Assembly (NCBI GenBank): GCA_910577325.1
Contig: CAJTMR010000003.1
Location: 124,001-188,000, forward strand
From: an uncultured Parabacteroides sp.
GTDB taxonomy: Bacteria > Bacteroidota > Bacteroidia > Bacteroidales > Tannerellaceae
Reading direction: 5' to 3'
DNA length: 64,000 nucleotides
Shown here: positions 34,358-42,774 of the stretch, piece after piece
How the letters are laid out: every line of letters starts with the position of its first letter
Position numbering within the stretch: position 1 is the first letter of the stretch
The notes under the pieces: model-generated
Told to the model about the DNA's origin: nothing
Database searches by the model: none
Seen by the model: only the letters and a program-made list of their open reading frames with translations
Made by a program: the position numbers and the translations under genes

Positions 34358-35989
34358 TCAATAGCCTTCGTTCTGCTTCAACTGACCATTCGATTTTGTA
34401 ACTTCTTCACTTGGATACGGGAATACGATCATGTGCGCCCGGTATTCGTTCTTGTTGGTATAGTCTTCGTAACCGGTGATTGTGAATGCAGATTCCGGAT
34501 TTGCCCGGTCTTCGTATCTGCGGATGCGCGGATGCGCGTTCAATTCTTGGTCCGCCAACATTTTTATGTCAGAATTGGAAGAACGGTTCCAACGCTTTAA
34601 GTCGAACAGATGATCCGTAAACTCGAAAGCCAACTCGCACCGGCGCTCGTGATACAGGTCTTTCATCGTTACGATACCGGCAAGAGGCGTCAAGTTGGAA
34701 CGTTCGCGAATACGGTTGAGGTCCGCTTTCGCCAGTTCGGCCTTCCCTGTCATCAGATACGCTTCGGCACGGAACAACAACATTTCCGCAAAACGGATGA
34801 TCGGGAAATTGAGACGGACCGTCGGCCAGTCCCCGTTGGCACTCGCGGCTCCTTCCGCCACGGGATCGGCATATTTGAACGGCTCCATATATTTATTGAT
34901 CATGAAGCCTGCCTCCAAGTCGGATGTAGACCAAAATTTGCGCGTCTCGCCGAAGAACGGGAACTCTTGGTTGTATTCCAGAATCGAGCGGACCAGGCGC
35001 TCATTCCCTTCACCGTCTTTGGCCATCTCTTCATAAATGTCGTAACTGGGTTTCATCTGTCCCCAACCGTTATATTTGCCCCATCCTTTGTTTTCAAGAA
35101 CAATACCCGGAAATTCGGTTCCGCCTCCCGTCGCACCGCCTATGCCCGGAATACTCCAGATATATTCGGCGTTCCAGTAATGGCTCATGTCAGACGAGAA
35201 AACCTCTGTCAACACCGGCGCCAGGTCACGCTGATACTCTTGTTCCAATTGGTTGACCATTTCAACGACTTGATTCCATCGGGTCGCGTCCCAAGTAGCC
35301 CAGTAAGCGTATGCTTTTGCCTTGAACGCAACAGCGGCAGCCTGATGTGCACGGCCTCGGTTATCGGCATCATAAGATTCGAATTTCGGGAGATAGGAAA
35401 CCGCCCGGTCCATATCTTCGACAATCAGTTGGTAATTGTCCATGACGGTCTTCCGCTGAAGAGGTATAGAGTTGTCATAACCGTTCGGGAAGTCCTCATA
35501 ACGGACAAAAGGCACTCCCTGTTTGTCCGTACCGTAGCGGTAGGCGATTAGAAAATGCGCCCATCCCCGGCAGAAAAAGGCTTCTCCCAAACTACGCTTT
35601 TCAACGGCGGTCAACTCTGTCTCTTTTTCTTTCTTCAGCAGTTCCTGAATGATCCAGTTTGCACGCGACATGGTGGCATACATGCGGCTGAAGACATCCC
35701 TCAAAGGAGATTCGTCGCCGGTGTAGGCAAAAGTAGCCAACGTATTGTAGCTGCGGGTACGTCCCCAGACAATGTCGCATGCGGCGCCCTGTTCCCAAAA
35801 CAGCTCACGCCCATAGCAACCTTCTTGCTGGAATACCATATATAATATATCGATCGCGTCGATCGCTTGTTCGTCATTCTGGAAATAAGTGGTCGTAGTC
35901 GGGGTTCCTTCCGGCTGGACGTCGAGCAGGTTGCCACAGGAACTGCAAACCAATGCAAATAAAGCTAATACAGTAATATATCTTTTCAT
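34358..35989 (-). CDS. RagB/SusD family outer membrane lipoprotein
   Basis: 543 residues. MKRYITVLALFALVCSSC is a lipoprotein signal (Cys18). SusD features: DEQAIDAIDILYMVF, FFCRGWAHFLIAYRYG, the VRLNFPIIRFAEMLLFRAEAYLMTGK segment and the C-terminal YHERRCELAFEFTDHLFDLKRWNR motif. Surface ligand-binding partner of the SusC encoded 42 nt upstream. Controlled with it by the ECF sigma/FecR pair at 39605-41338. Confidence 0.95.
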   Translation of the reverse strand: MKRYITVLALFALVCSSCGNLLDVQPEGTPTTTTYFQNDEQAIDAIDILYMVFQQEGCYGRELFWEQGAACDIVWGRTRSYNTLATFAYTGDESPLRDVFSRMYATMSRANWIIQELLKKEKETELTAVEKRSLGEAFFCRGWAHFLIAYRYGTDKQGVPFVRYEDFPNGYDNSIPLQRKTVMDNYQLIVEDMDRAVSYLPKFESYDADNRGRAHQAAAVAFKAKAYAYWATWDATRWNQVVEMVNQLEQEYQRDLAPVLTEVFSSDMSHYWNAEYIWSIPGIGGATGGGTEFPGIVLENKGWGKYNGWGQMKPSYDIYEEMAKDGEGNERLVRSILEYNQEFPFFGETRKFWSTSDLEAGFMINKYMEPFKYADPVAEGAASANGDWPTVRLNFPIIRFAEMLLFRAEAYLMTGKAELAKADLNRIRERSNLTPLAGIVTMKDLYHERRCELAFEFTDHLFDLKRWNRSSNSDIKMLADQELNAHPRIRRYEDRANPESAFTITGYEDYTNKNEYRAHMIVFPYPSEEVTKSNGQLKQNEGY

Positions 35990-36031
35990 TTTAATCCTTT
36001 GTTAAGTTGAATATCATTTAAAAACTCCCGG

Positions 36032-39000
36032 TCAGTAAGTCAGTTTGACCCCGACAGAGAACACACGAGAAACCGGATACTTCAAGGCATCCCAGCCGCC
36101 TGTCTCCGGGTCCATGCCGGAATAGTTCGTGAGCGTGAAGAGGTTCTCGCCGCTGAAGTAAACCGACATCGTGCTGTTGTGTTCCTTCAGGTGGGCGCAT
36201 TTGCGCAGTGCCGCGCTCAAGTCATAAGATACGGTGACGTTCTTCAAACGCAAGTAAGAGGCGTCTTCCAGATACCAGTCAGATGGCGTGTTGAAGTTGC
36301 TGTTGGGATCGTTTTTCGACAAGCGAGGGATGTCAGATCCCGTGTTCGATGGGCTCCAAGCGTTCATGATTTCCTTTGAGCGGTTGAAATTGCCTTCCAC
36401 ATCGCTTAATGCCATGTATTTGCCGATGTATAAGGACTGTACTCCGCCTACGCCTTGGAACATGGCATTTACGGACAGTTTTTTCCAAGTGAATCCGCCG
36501 GAGAACGAGAATGTCGTTTTGGGAGTCGAACTACCGCAATATTGACGGTCTCTATCGTCGATAACCCCGTCACCGTTGGCATCTATGAATTTCAAATCAC
36601 CGGCTACGGCGTTCGGCTGGACCCGCTTGCCGTTTTTATCTACATAAGCGGCTGCTTCCGCATCGCTTTGGAAGATACCGTCCGTCTTGATCAGGTAGAA
36701 TGAACCCAACGGTTCTCCTTCGGCGGTCTGGTACATATAAGGAAGACTGCGGAAACCACCACCGCCGGTCCAAACCCCCGGATTGCCCTCAGAATCTTTT
36801 ACACCGATATCGGATACCCAGTTTTTCAGATAGGAAAAGTTGCCGGAAACGAAATACGACCAATCTTTATTCACTTGTTGGTTCCAATTGACTTGAGCCT
36901 CGAAACCTCGGTTACGGACTTCACCTTGATTGAGCAACATCGCTTCGATACCGATTGTCCCCGGCCAGTTCATCGTTTGTGACTGAATTAAGTTGAAAGT
37001 GCGTTTATCGAAATAGTCGAATGCCATGCTCAAGCGGTTGTCAAACATGTTCATGTCAAGTCCCAAGTCCCATTGTTCGGAAGTTTCCCAAGTCAGGTCA
37101 GGATTCAATGCGGTGGAGTTGTAGACGTAGTTGCCCCAAAGCTTGTTCGACTCAATACCGTATTGCGCATGATCCGACAAATAGCTTTTTCCCAATGATG
37201 CCGATTTGTAATTATACCAGATGGAACCTAAATTGCCGACACGTCCCCAAGATGCACGGACTTTCAACAGGTTGAGTGTCTCGTTTTGAGGGAAGAATGA
37301 TTCGTTGGAGATCTTCCAACCAGCTGTTACGGCAGGGAAGTCTCCGTAATTGTTCTCTTTCGGCAAACGCCCCGCATAGTCGCGACGCCAGGAGGCTGTG
37401 ACAAAATAACGGTCGTCAAACGAATAAGCCAAACGGGCTATCAAGGACACGTTTGCATCGGGACCTGTCAGATAGTCTGTTGCGGTGACGGTATTGGCGT
37501 AAGCCAGATATTGCAAATAGGTCGATTCGTCCGACAGATCTTTTCCGTTCACCTCAAAGCCACGTGATTGGTAGTGATCTGCGGTGGTGGACAACAAGGC
37601 TCCCACGGTATGTAAGTCGTTGAACGTATTGTCATAGGTAAGTGTATTCTCTGTTTTCCACGCATCCGAACGGTATGTCGTTTCATCCAGATTGTTTGTC
37701 AGGGCCGGTTTGCCTACTTCGTCACGGACCGGGACGAATCTCTTGTAATAATTGGTCATCAGGTTGTACGTAAAACGACTGGTGAACTTCAAACCGGTCA
37801 GGATATTGGCAATCTGCAAGCTGGTCGTGCTCCAGATGTTGCTGGTCCGGTTATAGAGGTTTTCAGCTTTCAACAGACGAACCGGATTGACTGCATCTCC
37901 GTGGATATCGGCAAAGTTGGAGCCATATTGAGCAATATAAGCCGGATCTTCGGTCGTTGTCCCGCCGTACGTCCCGTCCAGCGGATTGTAGACCGTGGCA
38001 CTGGCGGGCATATACATAGCAGCCGAAACGACACCGGTGTAACCGTCGCTCGTGTCTTTCGTACGGCCTTCATTGTTTTTCCAAACGAAATCTTCGGTAA
38101 TTGTCACCCATTTGTTCAGATTGTACTTACCGTTGTAGCGGAGTGAAAGATTCTTATTGAATGTATTGATCAATACGCCCTCATCTTTGTCGTAGGCAAA
38201 GGAAACACGGTTAGAGGCATTTTCCGAACCGACGTTCAAAGCGACGTTATGCCGTTGGTAGAAGGCGGTGCGGAAGATCTCGTCCATCCAGTCAGTGCGT
38301 GTCGTTCCCACCCACGGGTTTTTGGACAAATCCCAACCGGTCGGTAACGTAAGTCCTGCATTCGCGTAAGAGAGTTTTCGCATCTCAAGCTGCTCCTCCG
38401 CGTTCAAGGGCTGGATTATGTTGCTGGCCTTGCGAAGTCCGAAAGTGGCATCGTAGCTCAACGAAGTCCTGCCAGCTTTCGCCTTCTTGGTAGTCACCAG
38501 GATTACGCCTCCAGCACCGGACTGCGCTCCGTAGATGGCGGCCGAGGCGGCATCTTTCAACACAACAATCGATTCGATGTCGTTCATGGATGCAATGGGT
38601 GCGCCGGGGACACCGTCAACAACCCACAACACGTTGTCGCCATTCTTGGAACCTTGTCCGCGGATCACGATCCAAGGAACAGACGTCGGGTCTCCGCCAT
38701 TGGCCTGCACGGTGACACCTGCCAATTGTCCTTGCAACATTCCTTCCGTGGAAGTCACCGGACGCACTGCAAGATCTTCCGTATTGTTCAATATGCCGAC
38801 AGAAGCGGATAAGTCTTGTTTACGTTGTGCGGCGCCATAGCCTAACACGACTACCTCATCCAGTTTTTGGGTATCTTCGTCCAATACGATATTGAATATA
38901 TTCTTGCCGCTAACCGAGATGTTTTGGGTTATGTAGCCGATATAGCTAATCTCCAGAATTGAGTTTTCCGGAACTTCCAGTTGGAAATTGCCATCCGATC

Positions 39001-39484
39001 CGGTCGTTACCCCGTTTGTGGTCCCTTTTACGACCACGTTCGCCCCGATAACGGGAATACCGTCCGGATCTTTGACGACGCCCGAAATTTTTTTTGTGAT
39101 TTGCTGCTTGGCGTTAGCCTTGGCTACTGGTGTATCTTCCTTGTAAATCAATACAATCCGGTCTTCAATCTTATATTTGATTTCAGTACCTCGGAACGCC
39201 TGCTCCAGAATGGCCTCTATGCCTTTGTTTTTCGCCTTGACCGATACTTTGTTTACTCGCAAAGATTCCAAAGCGGTATCGTATGAGAATACAATATCCG
39301 TTTGTTGCTTCAAAGAATTGACCACAGCTTTCAATGTCGTGTTGTTGAGAGATAACTCGACGTCAAACCGTTGGGCGAATACATCGGTTGTCGAGGCCGC
39401 TTGGACACCTGCCACCATGCAGCATAAAGACATTCCTATGCACGCACGTTTGACGGAGGCAAAATCATAAAAATTTTTCTTCAT
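36032..39484 (-). CDS. SusC/RagA TonB-linked transporter with STN signalling domain
   Basis: 1150 residues: signal peptide to about 30; a secretin/TonB short N-terminal (STN) domain at about 38-112 (FDVELSLNNTTLKAVVNSLKQQTDIVFSYD, IEAILEQAFRGTEIKYKIEDRIVLIYK); a carboxypeptidase-like regulatory domain (KISGVVKDPDGIPVIGANVV); LDEVVVLGYGAAQRKQDLSASV; the plug (SIVVLKDAASAAIYGAQSGAGGVILVTT); and a barrel ending VFSVGVKLTY. The STN domain contacts the periplasmic FecR and passes on the presence of ligand, so this is a trans-envelope-regulated PUL transporter. Its leader carries the predicted ECF promoter at 39543-39569. No glycosidase is adjacent, so the substrate is unknown; host glycans are typical for ECF-controlled pairs. 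Confidence 0.95.
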   Translation of the reverse strand: MKKNFYDFASVKRACIGMSLCCMVAGVQAASTTDVFAQRFDVELSLNNTTLKAVVNSLKQQTDIVFSYDTALESLRVNKVSVKAKNKGIEAILEQAFRGTEIKYKIEDRIVLIYKEDTPVAKANAKQQITKKISGVVKDPDGIPVIGANVVVKGTTNGVTTGSDGNFQLEVPENSILEISYIGYITQNISVSGKNIFNIVLDEDTQKLDEVVVLGYGAAQRKQDLSASVGILNNTEDLAVRPVTSTEGMLQGQLAGVTVQANGGDPTSVPWIVIRGQGSKNGDNVLWVVDGVPGAPIASMNDIESIVVLKDAASAAIYGAQSGAGGVILVTTKKAKAGRTSLSYDATFGLRKASNIIQPLNAEEQLEMRKLSYANAGLTLPTGWDLSKNPWVGTTRTDWMDEIFRTAFYQRHNVALNVGSENASNRVSFAYDKDEGVLINTFNKNLSLRYNGKYNLNKWVTITEDFVWKNNEGRTKDTSDGYTGVVSAAMYMPASATVYNPLDGTYGGTTTEDPAYIAQYGSNFADIHGDAVNPVRLLKAENLYNRTSNIWSTTSLQIANILTGLKFTSRFTYNLMTNYYKRFVPVRDEVGKPALTNNLDETTYRSDAWKTENTLTYDNTFNDLHTVGALLSTTADHYQSRGFEVNGKDLSDESTYLQYLAYANTVTATDYLTGPDANVSLIARLAYSFDDRYFVTASWRRDYAGRLPKENNYGDFPAVTAGWKISNESFFPQNETLNLLKVRASWGRVGNLGSIWYNYKSASLGKSYLSDHAQYGIESNKLWGNYVYNSTALNPDLTWETSEQWDLGLDMNMFDNRLSMAFDYFDKRTFNLIQSQTMNWPGTIGIEAMLLNQGEVRNRGFEAQVNWNQQVNKDWSYFVSGNFSYLKNWVSDIGVKDSEGNPGVWTGGGGFRSLPYMYQTAEGEPLGSFYLIKTDGIFQSDAEAAAYVDKNGKRVQPNAVAGDLKFIDANGDGVIDDRDRQYCGSSTPKTTFSFSGGFTWKKLSVNAMFQGVGGVQSLYIGKYMALSDVEGNFNRSKEIMNAWSPSNTGSDIPRLSKNDPNSNFNTPSDWYLEDASYLRLKNVTVSYDLSAALRKCAHLKEHNSTMSVYFSGENLFTLTNYSGMDPETGGWDALKYPVSRVFSVGVKLTY

Positions 39485-39542
39485 AACTTTTTCTACTTTA
39501 TCTTTAGATTAACCAAAATATGTTTTTCCTGTTACGTATTTA

Positions 39543-39569
39543 ATACAACTAACAGGGAAAAACCACCTA
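39543..39569 (-). promoter_or_regulatory. Predicted ECF-sigma promoter of the susC-susD pair
   Basis: On the minus strand TAGGTGGTTT, 6 nt, GTTAGTTGTAT, 58 nt before the susC ATG. The site upstream of fecR (40610-40636) matches at 20 of 27 positions without a gap, all differences but one lying in the 6-nt middle. It overlaps a dyad (39522-39563, GTTTTTCC / GGAAAAAC). Confidence 0.65.
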
Positions 39570-39604
39570 TAACAAAACGGATTTTTTTTATTTTGACTAA
39601 TATT

Positions 39605-40582
39605 TTATTCAAGGCGTTGGATTTTAGCAGATTTTCCAGTTATATAATAGAGTTGTTCCAGCGCTGCTTCGGCTCCTTTTGAACGTTTGAAAGAGAAATT
39701 GTAAAGCCGATTGCCCAAAGATACGGTATCCATCCGGATTCTTACTTGATAAGTCTTTTCCAAGCAATCCAAAATCTCTCCACATGTGACATTCGACAGT
39801 GATATCAAACCGAACCTCCAGGATGTAAGCGCATTGACATCTACATTCTCGATTTCAACATCGCCGGTTTTCTGCAAATATCGGGCTTGTTGTCCCGGTT
39901 CCAATACGGCCAGTTTGTTCCCGGACTTGTCTTGAAGCTGTACGGAACCTGTCATCAGGATCGTTTTGCAAATACCTCTCTCCTCGTCCGTACTGACCTC
40001 GAAAGAGGTTCCCAGCACTTGTACTTCATGTAGAGCCGTCTGAACGACAAAAGGATGGGCGGCATCTTTTTTTACATCAAAGAAAGCTTCTCCGTCCACA
40101 TACACCCTGCGTTCTTTTCCTGTAAAATTTGAAGGTGTTTTCAATAGGGTTCGGTTTCCAAGCCATACGACCGTTCCGTCGGAGAGGCGGACTTCGCTTA
40201 CAGACCAATCGTTCGACTCGTTCACGTAGGTGACAAGATCGCGATCGGATATCATTCCGCCTTTCAAAGTACTGGTGTACCAATAAAATAAACAGAGCCC
40301 GACAAACACGGCGGCAACGCCGGCATACTTTAAATAAAGAGCGGTGGTTTTTCGCTTCCCCGACCCGATGAGCGTGTCTATTCGCCTGTTCAGGTGTGCC
40401 AATGAGTTTTCAACGTCATTTTTGCCTATCCGAGAGACGACTTGTTGGGCATTATGGATCGCTTTTATCTCGAAAAAGTAGGCTTGATGTTGCGGAGACT
40501 GCTCCAGCCAGTCTTTCAGTTGCGCTTTTTCTTCTTCCGTTGCTTTGCCGGATAAATATGTATGTATGATAAAGTCGTTCAT
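39605..40582 (-). CDS. FecR-type anti-sigma factor
   Basis: 325 residues from the ATG at 40582; the longer in-frame start is a TTG, lies 33 nt upstream and adds only lysine-rich leader. Cytoplasmic N-terminal part with sigma-binding helices (SGKATEEEKAQLKDWLEQSPQHQAYFFEI), one membrane helix at about 83-100 (YAGVAAVFVGLCLFYWY), then the periplasmic FecR domain (VRLSDGTVVWLGNRTLLKTPSNF, ERRVYVDGEAFFDVKKDAAHPFVV) and the C-terminal STN-like DUF4974 part (VTCGEILDCLEKTYQVRIRM). It holds the sigma factor until the SusC signals. Confidence 0.94.
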   Translation of the reverse strand: MNDFIIHTYLSGKATEEEKAQLKDWLEQSPQHQAYFFEIKAIHNAQQVVSRIGKNDVENSLAHLNRRIDTLIGSGKRKTTALYLKYAGVAAVFVGLCLFYWYTSTLKGGMISDRDLVTYVNESNDWSVSEVRLSDGTVVWLGNRTLLKTPSNFTGKERRVYVDGEAFFDVKKDAAHPFVVQTALHEVQVLGTSFEVSTDEERGICKTILMTGSVQLQDKSGNKLAVLEPGQQARYLQKTGDVEIENVDVNALTSWRFGLISLSNVTCGEILDCLEKTYQVRIRMDTVSLGNRLYNFSFKRSKGAEAALEQLYYITGKSAKIQRLE

Positions 40583-40609
40583 CTTGGTATAAATTTTCTT
40601 TTTATAAAT

Positions 40610-40636
40610 ATACAACTAACTATTTGAAACTACCTA
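40610..40636 (-). promoter_or_regulatory. Predicted ECF-sigma promoter before fecR
   Basis: On the minus strand TAGGTAGTTT, 6 nt, GTTAGTTGTAT, 27 nt before the fecR ATG and 93 nt behind the sigma gene. Same bipartite motif as 39543-39569, suggesting the anti-sigma is under control of the sigma it inhibits. Confidence 0.65.
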
Positions 40637-40729
40637 AAAGAATGATTACGATTTTATGCAAATGTTCCTACCTTCATATAATAACCGGCAAGTTCCTGAC
40701 CATGAAAGCAGGCTGTCGCACCAAAGGAT

Positions 40730-41338
40730 TCAATACAGGAAATAGCTGATAATCAAAAGTTCGACTATTTTTAAAGGAATGTTTGCATAATGAACTTTCA
40801 ATTTCTCACGCAACAGTTTTAATGCGTTATGAATATGGTTTTCAACCGTACTTAATGAAATGCCCAGTTTCAAAGAGATTTCCTTGCCGGGCATATTGTG
40901 AAGATAGCTCAGGGTAAAGACCTCCCGGCATCTTGCAGGAAGGCTATTAATTGCGGCGTCTATATCTGCCCGCAACTCCTGATTATAGAGTTTGCGTATG
41001 ATGTCGTTGGTGTCCGGATCGTAATATTTATATCCGATCTCCTCGATTTCACATTCATATATGGACCTGTACTTGTCGGAGTGGCCTTTCTTTTTCAATG
41101 CATTCAATGATGTGTTATACACGGAACGCAACAAATAGCCATGTAAAGACTGGGAACCGTCCAGTGTCTCTCTTCGTATCCATACGTTCAAAAAAACATC
41201 TTGTACCACATCTTCTGCTTCCTCCTCATCCAAAAACAGTTCCGCATACGCACGCAAAGAGAGATAGTATTGCTTGTATAGTTCGTTAAAAGCGATACGA
41301 TCCCCTTCTTTTATCTTTCCTATGAGTGCTGTATGCAT
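40730..41338 (-). CDS. RNA polymerase ECF-type sigma-70 factor
   Basis: 202 residues from the ATG at 41338; the longer frame begins at a TTG upstream. Region 2 is FNELYKQYYLSLRAYAELFLDEEEAEDVVQDVFLNVWIRR (about 17-57) with the DVVQDVF core-binding motif. Region 4 is INSLPARCREVFTLSYLHNMPGKEISLKLGISLSTVENHIHNALKLLREKL (about 130-180), an HTH. It is a Bacteroidetes SusC-associated sigma factor that should read the two matching promoters before fecR and susC. A final hydrophobic tail (IVELLIISYFLY) is unusual. Confidence 0.94.
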   Translation of the reverse strand: MHTALIGKIKEGDRIAFNELYKQYYLSLRAYAELFLDEEEAEDVVQDVFLNVWIRRETLDGSQSLHGYLLRSVYNTSLNALKKKGHSDKYRSIYECEIEEIGYKYYDPDTNDIIRKLYNQELRADIDAAINSLPARCREVFTLSYLHNMPGKEISLKLGISLSTVENHIHNALKLLREKLKVHYANIPLKIVELLIISYFLY

Positions 41339-41367
41339 AAATCCTGTCAATCTGATATCCCTAAAGG

Positions 41368-41397
41368 CAAAGTTAAGACTAATTTCCCAAAAAGCAA
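41368..41397 (-). promoter_or_regulatory. Housekeeping promoter of the ECF sigma gene
   Basis: On the minus strand TTG (complementary to 41395-41397), 19 nt, TAACTTTG (complementary to 41368-41375), giving a start near 41361 and a leader of about 23 nt before the ATG. The sigma gene is thus made by the vegetative polymerase while its targets use a different motif. Confidence 0.7.
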
Positions 41398-41535
41398 TCC
41401 GGCTTATGCTTTATCAAAATATCACCGCTCCGGTCAAAACTGCCGGTTATCCAATCAAGTCGGTCAGATACAAATTGCTTGGCAATGGGAACAAGAGACC
41501 TCGAAGGCCGAAAAGACTAACAAAGGGTTATTTTA

Positions 41536-41614
41536 GGCAGAAAAGGAGGTGCGTCAAAATAAAAACGGGATACAGATATCACTGACCTGTTTTTGACACA
41601 CCTCCTTTTTGTTT
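41536..41614 (-). terminator. Long hairpin terminator behind asd
   Basis: AAAAGGAGGTG and CACCTCCTTTT with inner arms GTCAAAA / TTTTGAC, about 20 bp in all, around a larger loop. It separates asd from the sigma gene, both on the minus strand. Confidence 0.7.
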
Positions 41615-41634
41615 TCTTAAAAAGGTAAAACCTG

Positions 41635-42645
41635 TTATCCGATATTCTTTACCTTCAACAAATATTCTGCAATCTGTACGGCATTCAGGGCTGCCCCTTT
41701 CTTGATCTGGTCGCTGACCGTCCAGAAAGTCAAGCCGTTCGGATTCGTGATGTCCTTACGGATACGGCCTACGTAAACAGGGTCTTTTCCGGCGATGAAC
41801 AACGGCATCGGGTAGTCTTTCTTTGCCGGTTCGTCCTGCAGGATAACTCCTTCGGCTTCGGCGAAAGCCTTACGGGCGTCTTCCACGCTGACCGGCTCTT
41901 CTGTTTCGACCCAGGTCGCTTCGCTGTGGGCGCGCATGACCGGAACACGTACACAAGTGGCACTCACTTCGATGTCGGAGTGCATGATCTTGCGTGTCTC
42001 GTTATACATCTTCATTTCTTCTTTCGTGTAGCCGTTGTCCGTAAACACGTCTACGTGCGGGATGACGTTGTAGGCCAATTGATAAGCGAACTTTTCCACA
42101 GTCGGCTCTTCGCCTTTCAACAGTTGTTCATATTGTTTCACCAGTTCGGCCATGGCCGTTGCGCCTGCACCGCTGGCAGCCTGGTAGGTCGATACGTGTA
42201 CACGCTTGATGTGCGACAAGCTTTCTATTGCCTTCAATGCAACGACCATCTGGATGGTGGTACAGTTCGGATTGGCAATGATACCGCGCGGACGATTCAG
42301 TGCATCTTCCGGGTTCACTTCGGGAACAACCAAAGGTACGTCGTTATCCATGCGGAATGCGCTGGAATTGTCGATCATCACAGTACCATGTTTCGTAATG
42401 GTTTCTGCAAATTCGACAGATGTACCGCCACCGGCCGAAACAAAAGCAACATCGATTCCCTTAAAGTCGTCGTTGTGCTTAAGCTCCTTGACGGTAATCT
42501 GTTTACCACGGAAAGTATAAACACGTCCGGCACTGCGAGATGAGCCAAAAAGCACAAGCTCATCCATCGGGAAGTTTCTCTCGTCGAGTACGCGCAGGAA
42601 TTCCTGTCCTACGGCTCCACTCACTCCAACAATTGCTACTTTCAT
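41635..42645 (-). CDS. asd: Aspartate-semialdehyde dehydrogenase
   Basis: 336 residues. I take the ATG at 42645 (MKVAIVGVSGAVGQEFLRVL) over the GTG nine bases upstream. The NADP-binding GVSGAVGQ motif is at 7-14; LVLFGSSRSAGR follows; the catalytic cysteine lies in GIIANPNCTTIQMVVALK (about 128); the late HSEATWVETE holds the active-site histidine region. It converts aspartyl phosphate to aspartate semialdehyde for lysine/DAP, threonine and methionine. A minus-strand TATCTTTG box complementary to 42739-42746 serves as promoter. Confidence 0.95.
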   Translation of the reverse strand: MKVAIVGVSGAVGQEFLRVLDERNFPMDELVLFGSSRSAGRVYTFRGKQITVKELKHNDDFKGIDVAFVSAGGGTSVEFAETITKHGTVMIDNSSAFRMDNDVPLVVPEVNPEDALNRPRGIIANPNCTTIQMVVALKAIESLSHIKRVHVSTYQAASGAGATAMAELVKQYEQLLKGEEPTVEKFAYQLAYNVIPHVDVFTDNGYTKEEMKMYNETRKIMHSDIEVSATCVRVPVMRAHSEATWVETEEPVSVEDARKAFAEAEGVILQDEPAKKDYPMPLFIAGKDPVYVGRIRKDITNPNGLTFWTVSDQIKKGAALNAVQIAEYLLKVKNIG

Positions 42646-42738
42646 TTTGAGCACTAATAAATTTGTTTATAAAAAAATAGTATATTTACAGCGAGTATGG
42701 AAAGTTCTACGCTCTTTCCGTTACAACACTTTGGGGTG

Positions 42739-42746
42739 CAAAGATA
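42739..42746 (-). promoter_or_regulatory. -7 box of the asd promoter
   Basis: TATCTTTG on the minus strand, about 93 nt before the asd ATG; it lies within the 30-nt region just ahead of the divergent lamin-tail gene start at 42775. Confidence 0.5.
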
Positions 42747-42774
42747 TACAAATTACAAACAAAATCAGAAGGCT

